From: Alphaproteobacteria bacterium
Lineage (GTDB): Bacteria; Pseudomonadota; Alphaproteobacteria; TMED109
NCBI GenBank assembly: GCA_022825235.1
Contig: JAJDYI010000062.1
Location: 1-64,000, forward strand
Length of the DNA: 64,000 nucleotides
Direction: 5' to 3'
In this document: positions 45,101-53,775 of the stretch, in pieces
Numbering within the stretch: position 1 is the first letter of the stretch
Layout of the letters: every line of letters starts with the position of its first letter
Translations under genes and position numbers: made by a program
Notes under the pieces: generated by a model
What the model was told of the DNA's origin: nothing
Databases searched by the model: none
What the model saw: the letters and a program-made list of their open reading frames with translations, nothing else

Positions 45101-46126
45101 ACGGTGCCGCCCTTCGTCCTCGACAAGATCGTGCCGGTGATGATCGCCAGTGGTTCCGCCCCTTCGGCTGCCATTCGACGATGGCTCCTTGCGGCCAAGG
45201 GCCATCGACTTGCGAAGGCTGCCGTCGAAGCCGCAACTCGCATTCAGGACGACGCGCTTGTGTCGCTTGGGCTTGACCATGCGCGAGCAGACGCTCGCGA
45301 GGCGGCGCTTGTCCACCTCGCGAACTCCTCGCCAGATCCGCTGCCGCAGCAGCTTCTGGAACTGGCATCCGATCCCGGTAGCCGGGTCCGGCGCGGCTTG
45401 GTCGGCATCCTTGCAGCTCGGCCCCATCCGAACCATCAGAGCGTGCTCCTCCAATTGATCGACGACGAATGGTCCGACGCCGACTTATCTCACAATGATC
45501 CGCCTTCCTATCCGATCGCGCGTGAGGCAATAAGCGGGCTCGCTGCCTACGACAGCCTGTCGGATGAAATCGGGGAAGACTTGTTGCTTCGAGCCGAGCG
45601 CACGGATGACCGCTTGCTCGGCATCATCGCGCTCGACACTGCCGCGCGATGTTGCGGCCCAGCAATCCGCAGGAGGATATGGACCCTGTCCTTCCTCGAC
45701 CAGCCCCGTTGGGTCCGCGTCGACGCAATCGATGCCTTGAACAAGGCGGATGTCGTCGAAAGCGACATTTTGGGTGCGATCACCGGCAAACTTCTTTTGC
45801 GACTGGCGCCGCCTCTGGCCGCCTCCGCTTGCGTACTATTGTCGAATCACGGACGAGCCGACGCTGTGATTGAGGCGATGGAGCGGGTTGCGCAATCGAC
45901 GAAGAGGTGCGCTCTGCTGTTGTTAGGCGTCAATTTCCTTGCCGACCGCGACCGCCCCGCCGCCAACCGTCTGCTGGCATTGCTCGCCCCAGATCACCCT
46001 GCGCGGCGACTGCTCGAACTCGAAGATGGCGAGCAGTTGCCGAAGACGGCGCTCGACAGTTTGGGACACATCCGTATTCGAAATGCGGTCCAGCGCTGGC
46101 TCGATGATAAAATCGCCAAAGATTGA
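42146..46126 (+). pseudogene. Avs-like nuclease-STAND-HEAT protein interrupted by an in-frame TAG
   Basis: One frame of 1,327 codons is broken only by TAG at 44141-44143 (codon 666). N-terminus: 'ALDGFEYQLGVSVLAALQLM' and 'YKIVVQVKLRNSGPW' (D/E...QxK) look like a DUF4297/Cap4-type nuclease. Then a STAND NTPase: Walker A 'NALVITGPSGTGKTRTAQAL' (about 253-272) and 'PKLFYVEDPWGQSSL' (Walker B). After the stop the same frame continues as plausible protein ('DPRSFTIADRYVREQLPRER') into a helical HEAT-like C-terminus with sensor-type layout, ending at 46126. The downstream part has only a weak TTG start (44207). Known relatives are single proteins with nuclease, STAND and repeats, so this looks like a nonsense-mutated phage-sensing gene. 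Two separately translated proteins or a sequence error are alternatives. Confidence 0.72.
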
Positions 46127-46281
46127 GTCCGCCATTGTCGAGTCGGTCCGAGTGAGTGTCGCTACGACTATCGTAGATGTCGCGTGACGGGCTCAATGGG
46201 GATCAGCTGACATAACGTGACCAGTGCCACTCGATGGTCTTTCCGGCAAGAGGTCCAGCGCGCGAGCCAGTCGACTGACTA

Positions 46282-47496
46282 CTATGCAGGGCCTTGCGCA
46301 AGCAAGCGAATAACGAATCGTTCGTCCAGTTCGACTAAGTCAGGTTCAGTGCCGTTGTGCTCTCTCATGCCCCTAACGATTTTCCGGGGAATCCCCATCC
46401 CCATGTGTTCCAGATACCGATAGTCGCGCATCACGTCTTTCAATAGCTGATTTCGTGCAGATCGGGTCCCAAACCGCATACGGTCAGGCGTTATCCCATT
46501 GGGCAGCCGGCCCGGCGAGATAATCTCCAAACGGTTGCTATAGACGGCTAATTCGATATCGGTGCTTGTGAGTAGGTAATCTCGGTGAATCAGGGCGTTG
46601 ACGATGCCTTCGCGAAGGGCATCGTGGGGGTAGACCGGACGCTCCACGCGTCTTCCACCTCGTGCCTCGACCTCCATACGCGTGTTGCGTTGCACAAAAT
46701 CCAGAGCCTGCTCGACGAGACCGTTTTCAACGAAATCGTCACCTTGACTCAGCAAAGGAGTCATGGGGCCGCGAAGTGCCGTACGCTCTTGCGCGTCGTA
46801 GCCCTGGTCCGATCCGGGATAGGCGACGGCGTCTATCCCCGCATGCGGCAGAAATCGGTTCGGCGTCGCGCCGAATAACAGCATGCCACCGACCGTCACG
46901 CCTTCCTCGGTCATCACCTCGGTGTTGATGAGAAGTGACTGCCAGGCTTCCTCATCTTCGTCGTCCGGCACATCCTGCTGGCGGATATCGCCGAAGTAGT
47001 TTCGCAGACGCCTCCGGTCCAGGTTCGCGAGTGTAGCGCCCGATACGGGCCGAAGTTCGGCCCGTACGGAACCTCTTTGCTGAAACAGGCGTGCAAGTTC
47101 CTCCTGGGTTGCTTCCCTACTCTGTGTACCGACACGTATCTGATACTTGTTGGAGTTGTTGTGCCAGAGCGCATGCACGTCGTAGCCGCGAGTCACGCGG
47201 ACAACGGCAACGTCGTGATTGTCTTTGACACCCCGAACCATTTCGAAGAAGGGAATGATCGCTGGTCTGATTTTGTCGCGGCATACATTCATCACCCATT
47301 CTTCGAGGTCGGACCGCATCAGGCCCGTGATTGTTCCGTCATCTTCGACGCCAAGCAGCACCGTGCCGCCTTGAAAATTCGAGAAAGCTACGAGCTCCTT
47401 CGCGAGATTCAGCGTGCTTAGATCATCCCTCTTGAATTCCACCCCGGAATTCTCGCCGCTCGCTATGATTTCCAGCAATTCGGTGAGCGTCGTCAT
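46282..47496 (-). CDS. AlbA_2 / Schlafen-like DNA-binding ATPase
   Basis: 404 residues. 'ENSGVEFKRDDLSTLNLAKE' and 'LVAFSNFQGGTVLLGVEDDG' are the AlbA_2 (Schlafen AlbA_2) domain. The C-terminal 'LREGIVNALIHRDYLLTSTD' and 'LEIISPGRLPNGITPD' are the GHKL-like ATPase (HATPase_c_4) that usually follows, with a final winged helix. Such proteins are predicted regulators, some in defence loci. The start ATG is 3 bases after the stop of the PHP-SMC gene, so the two form a minus-strand operon. It converges with the STAND gene. Confidence 0.85.
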   Translation of the reverse strand: MTTLTELLEIIASGENSGVEFKRDDLSTLNLAKELVAFSNFQGGTVLLGVEDDGTITGLMRSDLEEWVMNVCRDKIRPAIIPFFEMVRGVKDNHDVAVVRVTRGYDVHALWHNNSNKYQIRVGTQSREATQEELARLFQQRGSVRAELRPVSGATLANLDRRRLRNYFGDIRQQDVPDDEDEEAWQSLLINTEVMTEEGVTVGGMLLFGATPNRFLPHAGIDAVAYPGSDQGYDAQERTALRGPMTPLLSQGDDFVENGLVEQALDFVQRNTRMEVEARGGRRVERPVYPHDALREGIVNALIHRDYLLTSTDIELAVYSNRLEIISPGRLPNGITPDRMRFGTRSARNQLLKDVMRDYRYLEHMGMGIPRKIVRGMREHNGTEPDLVELDERFVIRLLAQGPA

Positions 47497-47499
47497 GTC

Positions 47500-50196
47500 T
47501 CAGAACCCGTACTTGGAGCGGCGCATCTCGAACGCGGCCTTTCCGCCTTCGAGGATTTCTTCGACCAGTTCGCGCACAGGTCTGGAGTCGATGGAGGCCA
47601 TATGCTTCGGAGCGATCCGCGCTTGGCCTTCCCTGGCCTCGCCGGTCGCAGCGAGCCCGAGGATGAGTTCGGCATCGCCGAGGACCGGAATGTTGGCGTT
47701 GTGCGTCGAGAAGACGAACTGGCGGCGGCGCTTTTCCTGCCGCATGATCGGAACCACGCCCTCCGTGATGAAGCGGTTGTCAAGATCGTCTTCGGGCTGA
47801 TCGACAACCAGCGGCGCTTCCGATTCAAGCAGCAGGAGCAACAGAACGGCCGTTGCTTTTTGGCCTGTCGATAGCGCTTGAAGCGTTTGCCAATTGGTCG
47901 GTGCCCCGTCGGGAGCCGTGTTTAGTTCAATCTCTGTTGTCGCAGGTAATTCCAGCTCTTCGATACGCATGAACAGGTCTAGATCGGCTTGCGCGATCCG
48001 CTCGGCCGCACCGGACGGCAGACTGTAGTGCTTCCTGAGGGCTTCCTTGCCCTCCCGGCACCGCTGCGCAAGTTCCGGCAAAGACAGCTGGTCGAGTCCG
48101 CGCAGGCGATCTAGCGCGGCGGCAAGATTGCCGCCGACCTCGCGCAAGAGCCGTTCGAGCGGCTCACGGTTTCCGGCCATCGTGACCCTTACATGCACTC
48201 GGTCGCGGAGCTTCCGGGATACCCGCTTTGCCGCGGTCTCGACTTGCCTGTACTCGGCTGCCTTGATGTCTTCCCACTCGGCCAAGAGTTTGCGGCGCTG
48301 GGCCTCGTGCGCATCCAGATCGCGCCTGAGGCGTTCCATCTGGTCGTTCAGCGGGCGCAACTCCTCAATTTGCTGGCGAAGCTGGATGAATTCCGCGCCG
48401 TCGATCTTCGATTTCTGGAGTTCACGCAGGACTTTTTCGTAGGTTTCCTCGATTGAGGTCTTGCGCTCGTTCCAGCGTAATTTGGTCTGCGCAATCGCGT
48501 GATCGGTTTCGGCAAGAGCCTTGCCGAACTGTTCACCGAGTGTCTCCAGTTTCGTGCTTAGCGTTTTGAGGATTCCCTCGATTTCGGAAAGGATGTCGGA
48601 GTTCGGCAGCCCTTCCAGGGCCTTGCTGGTAACGAACGCTGTATCGACGGGTAGACCCTCGGTGAGTTCATTGCGGAGGGTACGGTACTGGTCAAGCCGT
48701 TCCTCCAGGTTGGCGAAGAGCCGTTCTTCACGAACGAGCAGGCTCTTTTCCTTCAGCCGTCCTTCGAGCCCGGCCTGCTGGAACCGCATTTGTGTCTCCT
48801 CGAGACCCGGTAGCGCCGCAAGTCGCTCGTCGAGGTGCTGCAGCTCACGGCGCACATCCATGATCCGGCTTCGGGAACGCTCCAGTTCCAAACATACTTG
48901 GGTTTTTCGTCCCGAAAGGGTTGGGTCCCAGTCAACGAAGCGCTCCAGTAGCAGCGTAAGTTTCTCGCGACTCTTCGTGAGTTCGGAAATTTCGTGCTGC
49001 CCGAAGACCTCCACACCCGGCATCACGTCACGTGGGGACAAGGTCAGGACTTCCCCCGCTTCGTCCTTCACCACGGGCGGATTCGGCACCGATCTTTCAA
49101 CCGTGTAGCAACGCACCGACGGCTTGTGTGACCGCACAAGCAGCGAGACCTTTGTCCCTGGTTGCAGGACGTGGCGGATCACACCCTCGTGGGCCTTCCG
49201 AGCTTCCTCGCCGAGAGGATCGAGACCGAGTGCGTAGCGTATGCTCTCGATCATCGTCGATTTGCCGGTGCCCCGTCCACCTACCAACACATTCAGGTTT
49301 TCATTGAATTGCACGGCCGTGTCGCGGAGGAACCCGCCTTCCCAGGTCATCGCAAGGAACTCGGCATGAGGTTCGGGCTTCAGATCGCTGTGTAGACGGA
49401 CCCGGGAATCCGGGTCGAGAAACGCCTGCCGGAAAGCTTCCACCGAAATGGTAGACATCTTGATGAAGCAAGAGGCGCCGTCTTTCTTCAGGTCCTCTGG
49501 GCCATTGACGTCCGAAGCGTTGAGGATCGCGGGGGGGCGGTCGCGTTTGTGCGCGGCGTCCTTGTTTCGGAGGATCGGTCCGATCCCCTCTGGCGCGTCA
49601 CCAACTGAACCCGGCAGCGCGCAGGCCAGCAGGTCGGGATGGGTCCAGACATTGACCCTCGATTGACCCGACAGCTTCCTCAGCAACCCGCCTTCGGAGG
49701 CTACATGGGCGGCAATGCATACCGCGCCCCAGCTCTTCGCGGCTTCAAGCAGCTCAATGGAATCCTTGCTGCCAGTTGGTGACGGTTGATCGGTGTCGTG
49801 AATGCCGCACTCCCCGATGAAACGCTCCAGAACTTCGTCCTTGTCGGGATCGAACAGGCACAGGAAATGAACACCGTCCTTCGTAACGGCTTCGAAACCA
49901 CTGAATGCATGGAGATTCGCATTGCGCGCAGCGCGCACGAGGCGTGCAGAGTGCTTAACGCGGTAGTGATCCGTGACCGCGATTGCCTCGATGCCGATCT
50001 CAAGGCAGGCCTCGATGATCGCCGTGTTGTATTCGTCTTCCGACTGGAAGGAGGACGCCTTCTTGTGCGTCTCAAGATAGGCGAACGGATTCACTTGCAA
50101 GGCGCAGCGGTAGAACCGCGCACCATCCGGTAACTCGAGTGCGGCTTTCATGCGATCCGAGAGCGGACGCGCCAGGCTGTTGGCCTCTGCGGTCAT
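47500..50196 (-). CDS. TrlF-type PHP phosphoesterase fused to SMC/RecF-like ATPase
   Basis: 898 residues. The N-terminal PHP-like domain has 'AIAVTDHYRVKHSARLVRAA' (about 73-92), 'VCIAAHVASEGG' and 'NVWTHPDLLACALPG'. An ABC/SMC head follows: Walker A 'LNVLVGGRGTGKSTMIES' (about 303-320), a coiled-coil region (about 425-700), the signature 'ALSTGQKATAVLLLLLLE' and Walker B 'PLVVDQPEDDLDNRF'. This is the TrlF-family architecture, predicted to couple ATP-driven DNA or RNA sensing to a PHP hydrolase. It lies upstream of and is co-oriented with the AlbA_2 gene, a pairing that suggests a two-gene defence module. Start ATG 50196 is clear from the domain start. Confidence 0.85.
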   Translation of the reverse strand: MTAEANSLARPLSDRMKAALELPDGARFYRCALQVNPFAYLETHKKASSFQSEDEYNTAIIEACLEIGIEAIAVTDHYRVKHSARLVRAARNANLHAFSGFEAVTKDGVHFLCLFDPDKDEVLERFIGECGIHDTDQPSPTGSKDSIELLEAAKSWGAVCIAAHVASEGGLLRKLSGQSRVNVWTHPDLLACALPGSVGDAPEGIGPILRNKDAAHKRDRPPAILNASDVNGPEDLKKDGASCFIKMSTISVEAFRQAFLDPDSRVRLHSDLKPEPHAEFLAMTWEGGFLRDTAVQFNENLNVLVGGRGTGKSTMIESIRYALGLDPLGEEARKAHEGVIRHVLQPGTKVSLLVRSHKPSVRCYTVERSVPNPPVVKDEAGEVLTLSPRDVMPGVEVFGQHEISELTKSREKLTLLLERFVDWDPTLSGRKTQVCLELERSRSRIMDVRRELQHLDERLAALPGLEETQMRFQQAGLEGRLKEKSLLVREERLFANLEERLDQYRTLRNELTEGLPVDTAFVTSKALEGLPNSDILSEIEGILKTLSTKLETLGEQFGKALAETDHAIAQTKLRWNERKTSIEETYEKVLRELQKSKIDGAEFIQLRQQIEELRPLNDQMERLRRDLDAHEAQRRKLLAEWEDIKAAEYRQVETAAKRVSRKLRDRVHVRVTMAGNREPLERLLREVGGNLAAALDRLRGLDQLSLPELAQRCREGKEALRKHYSLPSGAAERIAQADLDLFMRIEELELPATTEIELNTAPDGAPTNWQTLQALSTGQKATAVLLLLLLESEAPLVVDQPEDDLDNRFITEGVVPIMRQEKRRRQFVFSTHNANIPVLGDAELILGLAATGEAREGQARIAPKHMASIDSRPVRELVEEILEGGKAAFEMRRSKYGF

Positions 50197-50223
50197 CTTC
50201 GGTTCTCCGAGAGCTCAAACGTA

Positions 50224-50400
50224 TCAAACCTCATTCCTGCTCCGATTTTCTTGCTGTTCGGCGACGTATCTCTCGACCGCGTCCCGGACAACCCAAGCCA
50301 GGGACACCTTCTTCTGCCTAGCGAGCTGTTCTAGAACCTTGTAGATATCTGGTGGAAAGCTGATCGATGCACGCACGGATGCGGCGCCTTCAGGTTTCAT
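50224..50400 (-). CDS. Small ribbon-helix-helix DNA-binding protein
   Basis: 58 residues from ATG 50400. 'VRASISFPPDIYKVLEQLAR' followed by 'KKVSLAWVVRDAVERYVAEQ' is a clear CopG/RHH fold. GGGAGG lies about 10 bases upstream of this start; an in-frame ATG at 50430 would add ten residues. It sits 27 bases upstream of the PHP-SMC gene in the same direction and probably represses that operon. Confidence 0.8.
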   Translation of the reverse strand: MKPEGAASVRASISFPPDIYKVLEQLARQKKVSLAWVVRDAVERYVAEQQENRSRNEV

Positions 50401-50829
50401 GCTTTGCCTGCCTCCCTTGCGACCGTCCATAGCATGGCGGTGCCTGACACGCTCTTCACCACGTTACACCAAGTTGGTGAACGTCAATAGTCCTGGCTAG
50501 CGGTCGCTGAAGTTTCGGCGGGCCAAGGCGAGGAACCGGCTCTACGCGCGCTTCGGCCCTTCCAGAGCCTCTCATGCCGCTCAGCTGATTCTGGATGCCC
50601 GCGGGTGCGGGGCGAAGGCTGCAAGACGAAATCGTGTTCGAATCTATGCAGCGTGAGAGGGTTGCGCCGCTGCCTTGCTGGGAGCGACGCCGGAAAGAGA
50701 TGTACGGTTTGATCGCAGGGACAGCGAAATATCGCGCATGAAGGGTCAGGCGTTTGGAACAGTGTCCATAATGAAGCATGTCTGAGTACGTGGCGGAGTT
50801 GGATAAAGCAATGTGGAGGTAATCAATCC
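50401..50829. other. Gap between divergent operons
   Basis: About 430 bases that should hold the promoters for the minus-strand RHH/TrlF/AlbA_2 operon and the plus-strand HD/GHKL gene. I see no clear gene and no perfect inverted repeat. A tRNA-like stretch near 50790-50870 does not fold. Confidence 0.4.
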
Positions 50830-50925
50830 GTGGGCCGGGGTTCGACGCCGCAGGCAAGATCGGCGGTGCGGAACCATTCACTGGACGTTTTTCGGTCGCG
50901 ACGCAGCCGTCACCGGTACAAGGGC

Positions 50926-51078
50926 GTGGCCGTCATTCCGGTTGGCTATGAGTTTCGCGCACACCCAAAAGGCCTAAGAGCGCTGAAGTCTCGGACGACC
51001 GTGTCAGCCAAGTTATCAACTATTGATGCCACGGAGCGTATAAAGGCAATTGGAAGACGTTTGGAAGACTGTGAATGA
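50926..51078 (+). CDS. Small unknown protein preceding the HD/GHKL gene
   Basis: A 50-residue basic frame from GTG 50926 ('VAVIPVGYEFRAHPKGLRAL'), open upstream to GTG 50830 (82 residues). The only evidence that it is real is its end: the TGA overlaps the ATG of the next gene by 4 bases, as in a translationally coupled pair. No family was recognised and no ribosome site is obvious. Confidence 0.35.
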   Translation: MAVIPVGYEFRAHPKGLRALKSRTTVSAKLSTIDATERIKAIGRRLEDCE

Positions 51079-53678
51079 CTACCAGCGGACCTGACTTTCG
51101 TCAGACGTGGATCTGGCGCCAGGCATTTGAGACTCCTCGGTCAGACAGCACTACCGAGGAACAAGCGTATTTCAGGGAGCAGTATCTCTCTATTCGTGAT
51201 CGGTCGGCCCAACTTGTTTCACGGATTGCGACGGATATACCTGGTCTGACCGTCCACGACATCAGTCACCTCGACGCGCTTTGGGATACGGCATCCGCCG
51301 TCGCCGAAGGGGCAGTGAATGTAAATCCCCCAGAGGCGTTTGTGCTTGGTTCCAGCATCCTATTGCACGACGCAGCTATGAGTTTGGCGGCATATCCCGG
51401 CGGGCTATCAGACATTATGAAAACCACAGCGTGGAGAGATGCAACAGCACGGCTTGCGCTCGTATTGGAGGAGAGCGGCGCAGAACCGTTTGACGTTTAC
51501 AACCCATCTAAAGACGTTACTAGACAAGTGGTTCCGCAAGTTCTTCGTCAGCTTCATGCAGAGCACGCGGAGGAATTGGCTGGGCAGGCTTGGAACAATC
51601 CCGATGGTTCACTGGCCCATCTCATCGAGGATTCTGATCTCCGCACCTTCTATGGACCTACGATTGGCCAAATTGCGCACAGTCATTGGTGGTCCGTACA
51701 GAGGCTGGAGCATGAGTTCTCCGAACACCTCGGAGCCCTAGCAAATCGGACCCGCAGCCGAGTGGACCGGTTGATGCTCGCGTGTCTCTTGCGAGTGGCG
51801 GATGCCCTGCACCTCGACAGCCGACGAGCCCCGCGTTTTCTGCGGGCTATCACAGGTCCTAGCGGCGTCTCCGCCTTGCACTGGTCGTTTCAGGAGCGCT
51901 TGGCAAGACCCCACATAGAGCTGGATGCGGTGGTTTTTACGACTGGGCAGCCATTTGGCCGAGAAGACGCAGAAGCGTGGTGGCTGGCATACGACACGCT
52001 AAATGCAGCTGATCGCGAGCTGCACGATGTAGATTTGCTGTTGCAGGGCCATAGATCACAAATTCTGAAGGCGAGAAGAGTTAAGGGTGCAGGATCCCCT
52101 GAACTTCTTGCCCGATCGGTTCAAACTAGAGAGTGGCGCCCGGTCGATGCGAGACTTCAGGTTTCCGATGTTCCGCGAATAGTCAAACACCTAGGGGGAT
52201 CGAAGCTTTACGGCGATAACCCGACTGTAGCTCTTCGAGAGCTGATCCAAAATGCCGCCGACGCAGTGCAAGCCAAGCGTAAGTTCGAAAATCGATCGGA
52301 CAACTGGGGCAGAATCACGGTTGGACTCTTGTCACGGAGCAACGAGACGTGGCTCGTTGTTGAAGACGATGGGATCGGAATGTCAGAGCGCGTGTTGACT
52401 GGGCCATTGCTGGATTTCGGTTCGTCGTTCTGGCGTTCGCCACTTGCAACAGAAGAGTTCCCGGGCCTAATGGCGGCAGGAATGCGCTCGATCGGTCGAT
52501 TTGGCATCGGGTTCTTTTCGGTATTCATGCTCGGTTCGGTTGTTCGTGTTTATTCGCGGCGCAGTGACTGGGGACGGAATTCAGCTCGGTTATTGGAATT
52601 TGATGACGGTACAGGTGCAAGACCCATTTTGTCCCCCGCTCCCGACGGCCCGGTACCAATAGATGGCGGAACGCGGGTGGAAGTGAAATTGAAGACAAAG
52701 CCTCATGAGTCCGGTGGTTTGCTGGATGTTAATTCGCCCTTCGGGCCAGTGATTTCGTTGGATGCGCTAGTTGGAGCGGTGGCGCCGAATCTCGATGTAG
52801 AGGTCGTGGCAAGTTTGGAAGAGAAATTAGTGCCGGTAGTAAGGGCAGGCGATTGGTTGCAAATAGAGAACATTGATTTGTTGCATAGGCTCGACCCTGC
52901 CCTGGATCGAGCCAAAGACAGTATGGCGAGGGCGGGAAAGGCACTGATGCAGCCTATTGAGGGGCCTGCTGGTGAGCTGTTTGGCAGGGCGTTCATTTGG
53001 CCGGAGCCGTATTCTTTTTCTAAGGAAGGAGGATGGGTCACTATTTCGGGCCTACGGGCGGCGCAGATTAGTAACGTGCAAGGCGTGATGCTGGGGGAGG
53101 CAATGACGGCGGCGAGAGATACGGCTAAGCCGCTGGCCACCAAGGACGCTCTGGTCCTCTGGGCAACGAAGCAAGCAGATATTATCGGTAAGTCGGTAAA
53201 GGACGAGGAACGACAAGCACGCTCCGCCGAGGTCGTGTTGGAATGTGGAGGCGATATCGGAAATCTCAAGATAGTCAAGTGGGCGAATGAGTGGATGACA
53301 GAGCAAGAATTCGAAGACAACCTTTGCTCTTCATCTGAGTTGGCAATCAACTTTGATGGAGAATTCAGCTATGACGAGGATCAAGATAGTGTTCACCCTA
53401 GAGATTTTCGGGAGGACTTCAATATATCAGAAGATGTAGCGCTGGTGCTTAAGCACGATGGCAGTATACTCAGCATAGGGAATACTAAATGGCCTGGGTC
53501 GCTCGTTAGACGACAGAAGCCGCAATACTCGAATGTAGCAGCTTATGTAATAGACATAATTCAACGGGTATGGGGCGAGAAGGCAGATGAAGATGAAGAG
53601 GAGCGTGTGGTAGGTACTGTAGGTGGCGAAGACATTTGGCGTCGGGTGACGGTGTTTCGTATTGCGGAAGTTGAGTAG
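51075..53678 (+). CDS. HD-CE-like HD domain fused to Hsp90/GHKL ATPase
   Basis: 867 residues. N-terminal HD domain: 'LTVHDISHLDALWDTASAVA' (about 57-76), 'GSSILLHDAAMSLAAYPGG' (the HD pair, about 91-109), then 'RSRVDRLMLACLLRVADALH'. A GHKL ATPase follows: N-box 'VALRELIQNAADAVQAK' (about 377), G1 box 'VVEDDGIGMSERVL' (about 430), G2 box 'IGRFGIGFFSVFMLG' (about 470). The rest is beta-rich, like Hsp90 middle domains, with an acidic C-terminus. HD-CE/GHKL fusions are predicted conflict proteins in which the ATPase gates an HD hydrolase. All key residues are present. Lower GC than the flanking operons suggests transfer. Confidence 0.85.
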   Translation: MTTSGPDFRQTWIWRQAFETPRSDSTTEEQAYFREQYLSIRDRSAQLVSRIATDIPGLTVHDISHLDALWDTASAVAEGAVNVNPPEAFVLGSSILLHDAAMSLAAYPGGLSDIMKTTAWRDATARLALVLEESGAEPFDVYNPSKDVTRQVVPQVLRQLHAEHAEELAGQAWNNPDGSLAHLIEDSDLRTFYGPTIGQIAHSHWWSVQRLEHEFSEHLGALANRTRSRVDRLMLACLLRVADALHLDSRRAPRFLRAITGPSGVSALHWSFQERLARPHIELDAVVFTTGQPFGREDAEAWWLAYDTLNAADRELHDVDLLLQGHRSQILKARRVKGAGSPELLARSVQTREWRPVDARLQVSDVPRIVKHLGGSKLYGDNPTVALRELIQNAADAVQAKRKFENRSDNWGRITVGLLSRSNETWLVVEDDGIGMSERVLTGPLLDFGSSFWRSPLATEEFPGLMAAGMRSIGRFGIGFFSVFMLGSVVRVYSRRSDWGRNSARLLEFDDGTGARPILSPAPDGPVPIDGGTRVEVKLKTKPHESGGLLDVNSPFGPVISLDALVGAVAPNLDVEVVASLEEKLVPVVRAGDWLQIENIDLLHRLDPALDRAKDSMARAGKALMQPIEGPAGELFGRAFIWPEPYSFSKEGGWVTISGLRAAQISNVQGVMLGEAMTAARDTAKPLATKDALVLWATKQADIIGKSVKDEERQARSAEVVLECGGDIGNLKIVKWANEWMTEQEFEDNLCSSSELAINFDGEFSYDEDQDSVHPRDFREDFNISEDVALVLKHDGSILSIGNTKWPGSLVRRQKPQYSNVAAYVIDIIQRVWGEKADEDEEERVVGTVGGEDIWRRVTVFRIAEVE

Positions 53679-53775
53679 AATTGGCGTTTCGGAGTTGGTA
53701 TGGGCAAAAACGGATCGTTTCGAGAAGATCTTGGCGTAAGTCCTAATCAACCCGGGGCTTTACTAAAAAATAAAG

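Noticed and set aside
44207-46126. HEAT-repeat protein as an independent gene
   Set aside because: It has only a TTG start without a ribosome site and continues the frame of the STAND gene across one TAG, so I merged the two.
50785-50870. tRNA-like sequence (GGCGGAGTTGGATAAAGC, then GGGGTTCGACGCC)
   Set aside because: The T-stem and anticodon stem do not pair and no acceptor stem closes. I consider it chance or an unrecognisable remnant.
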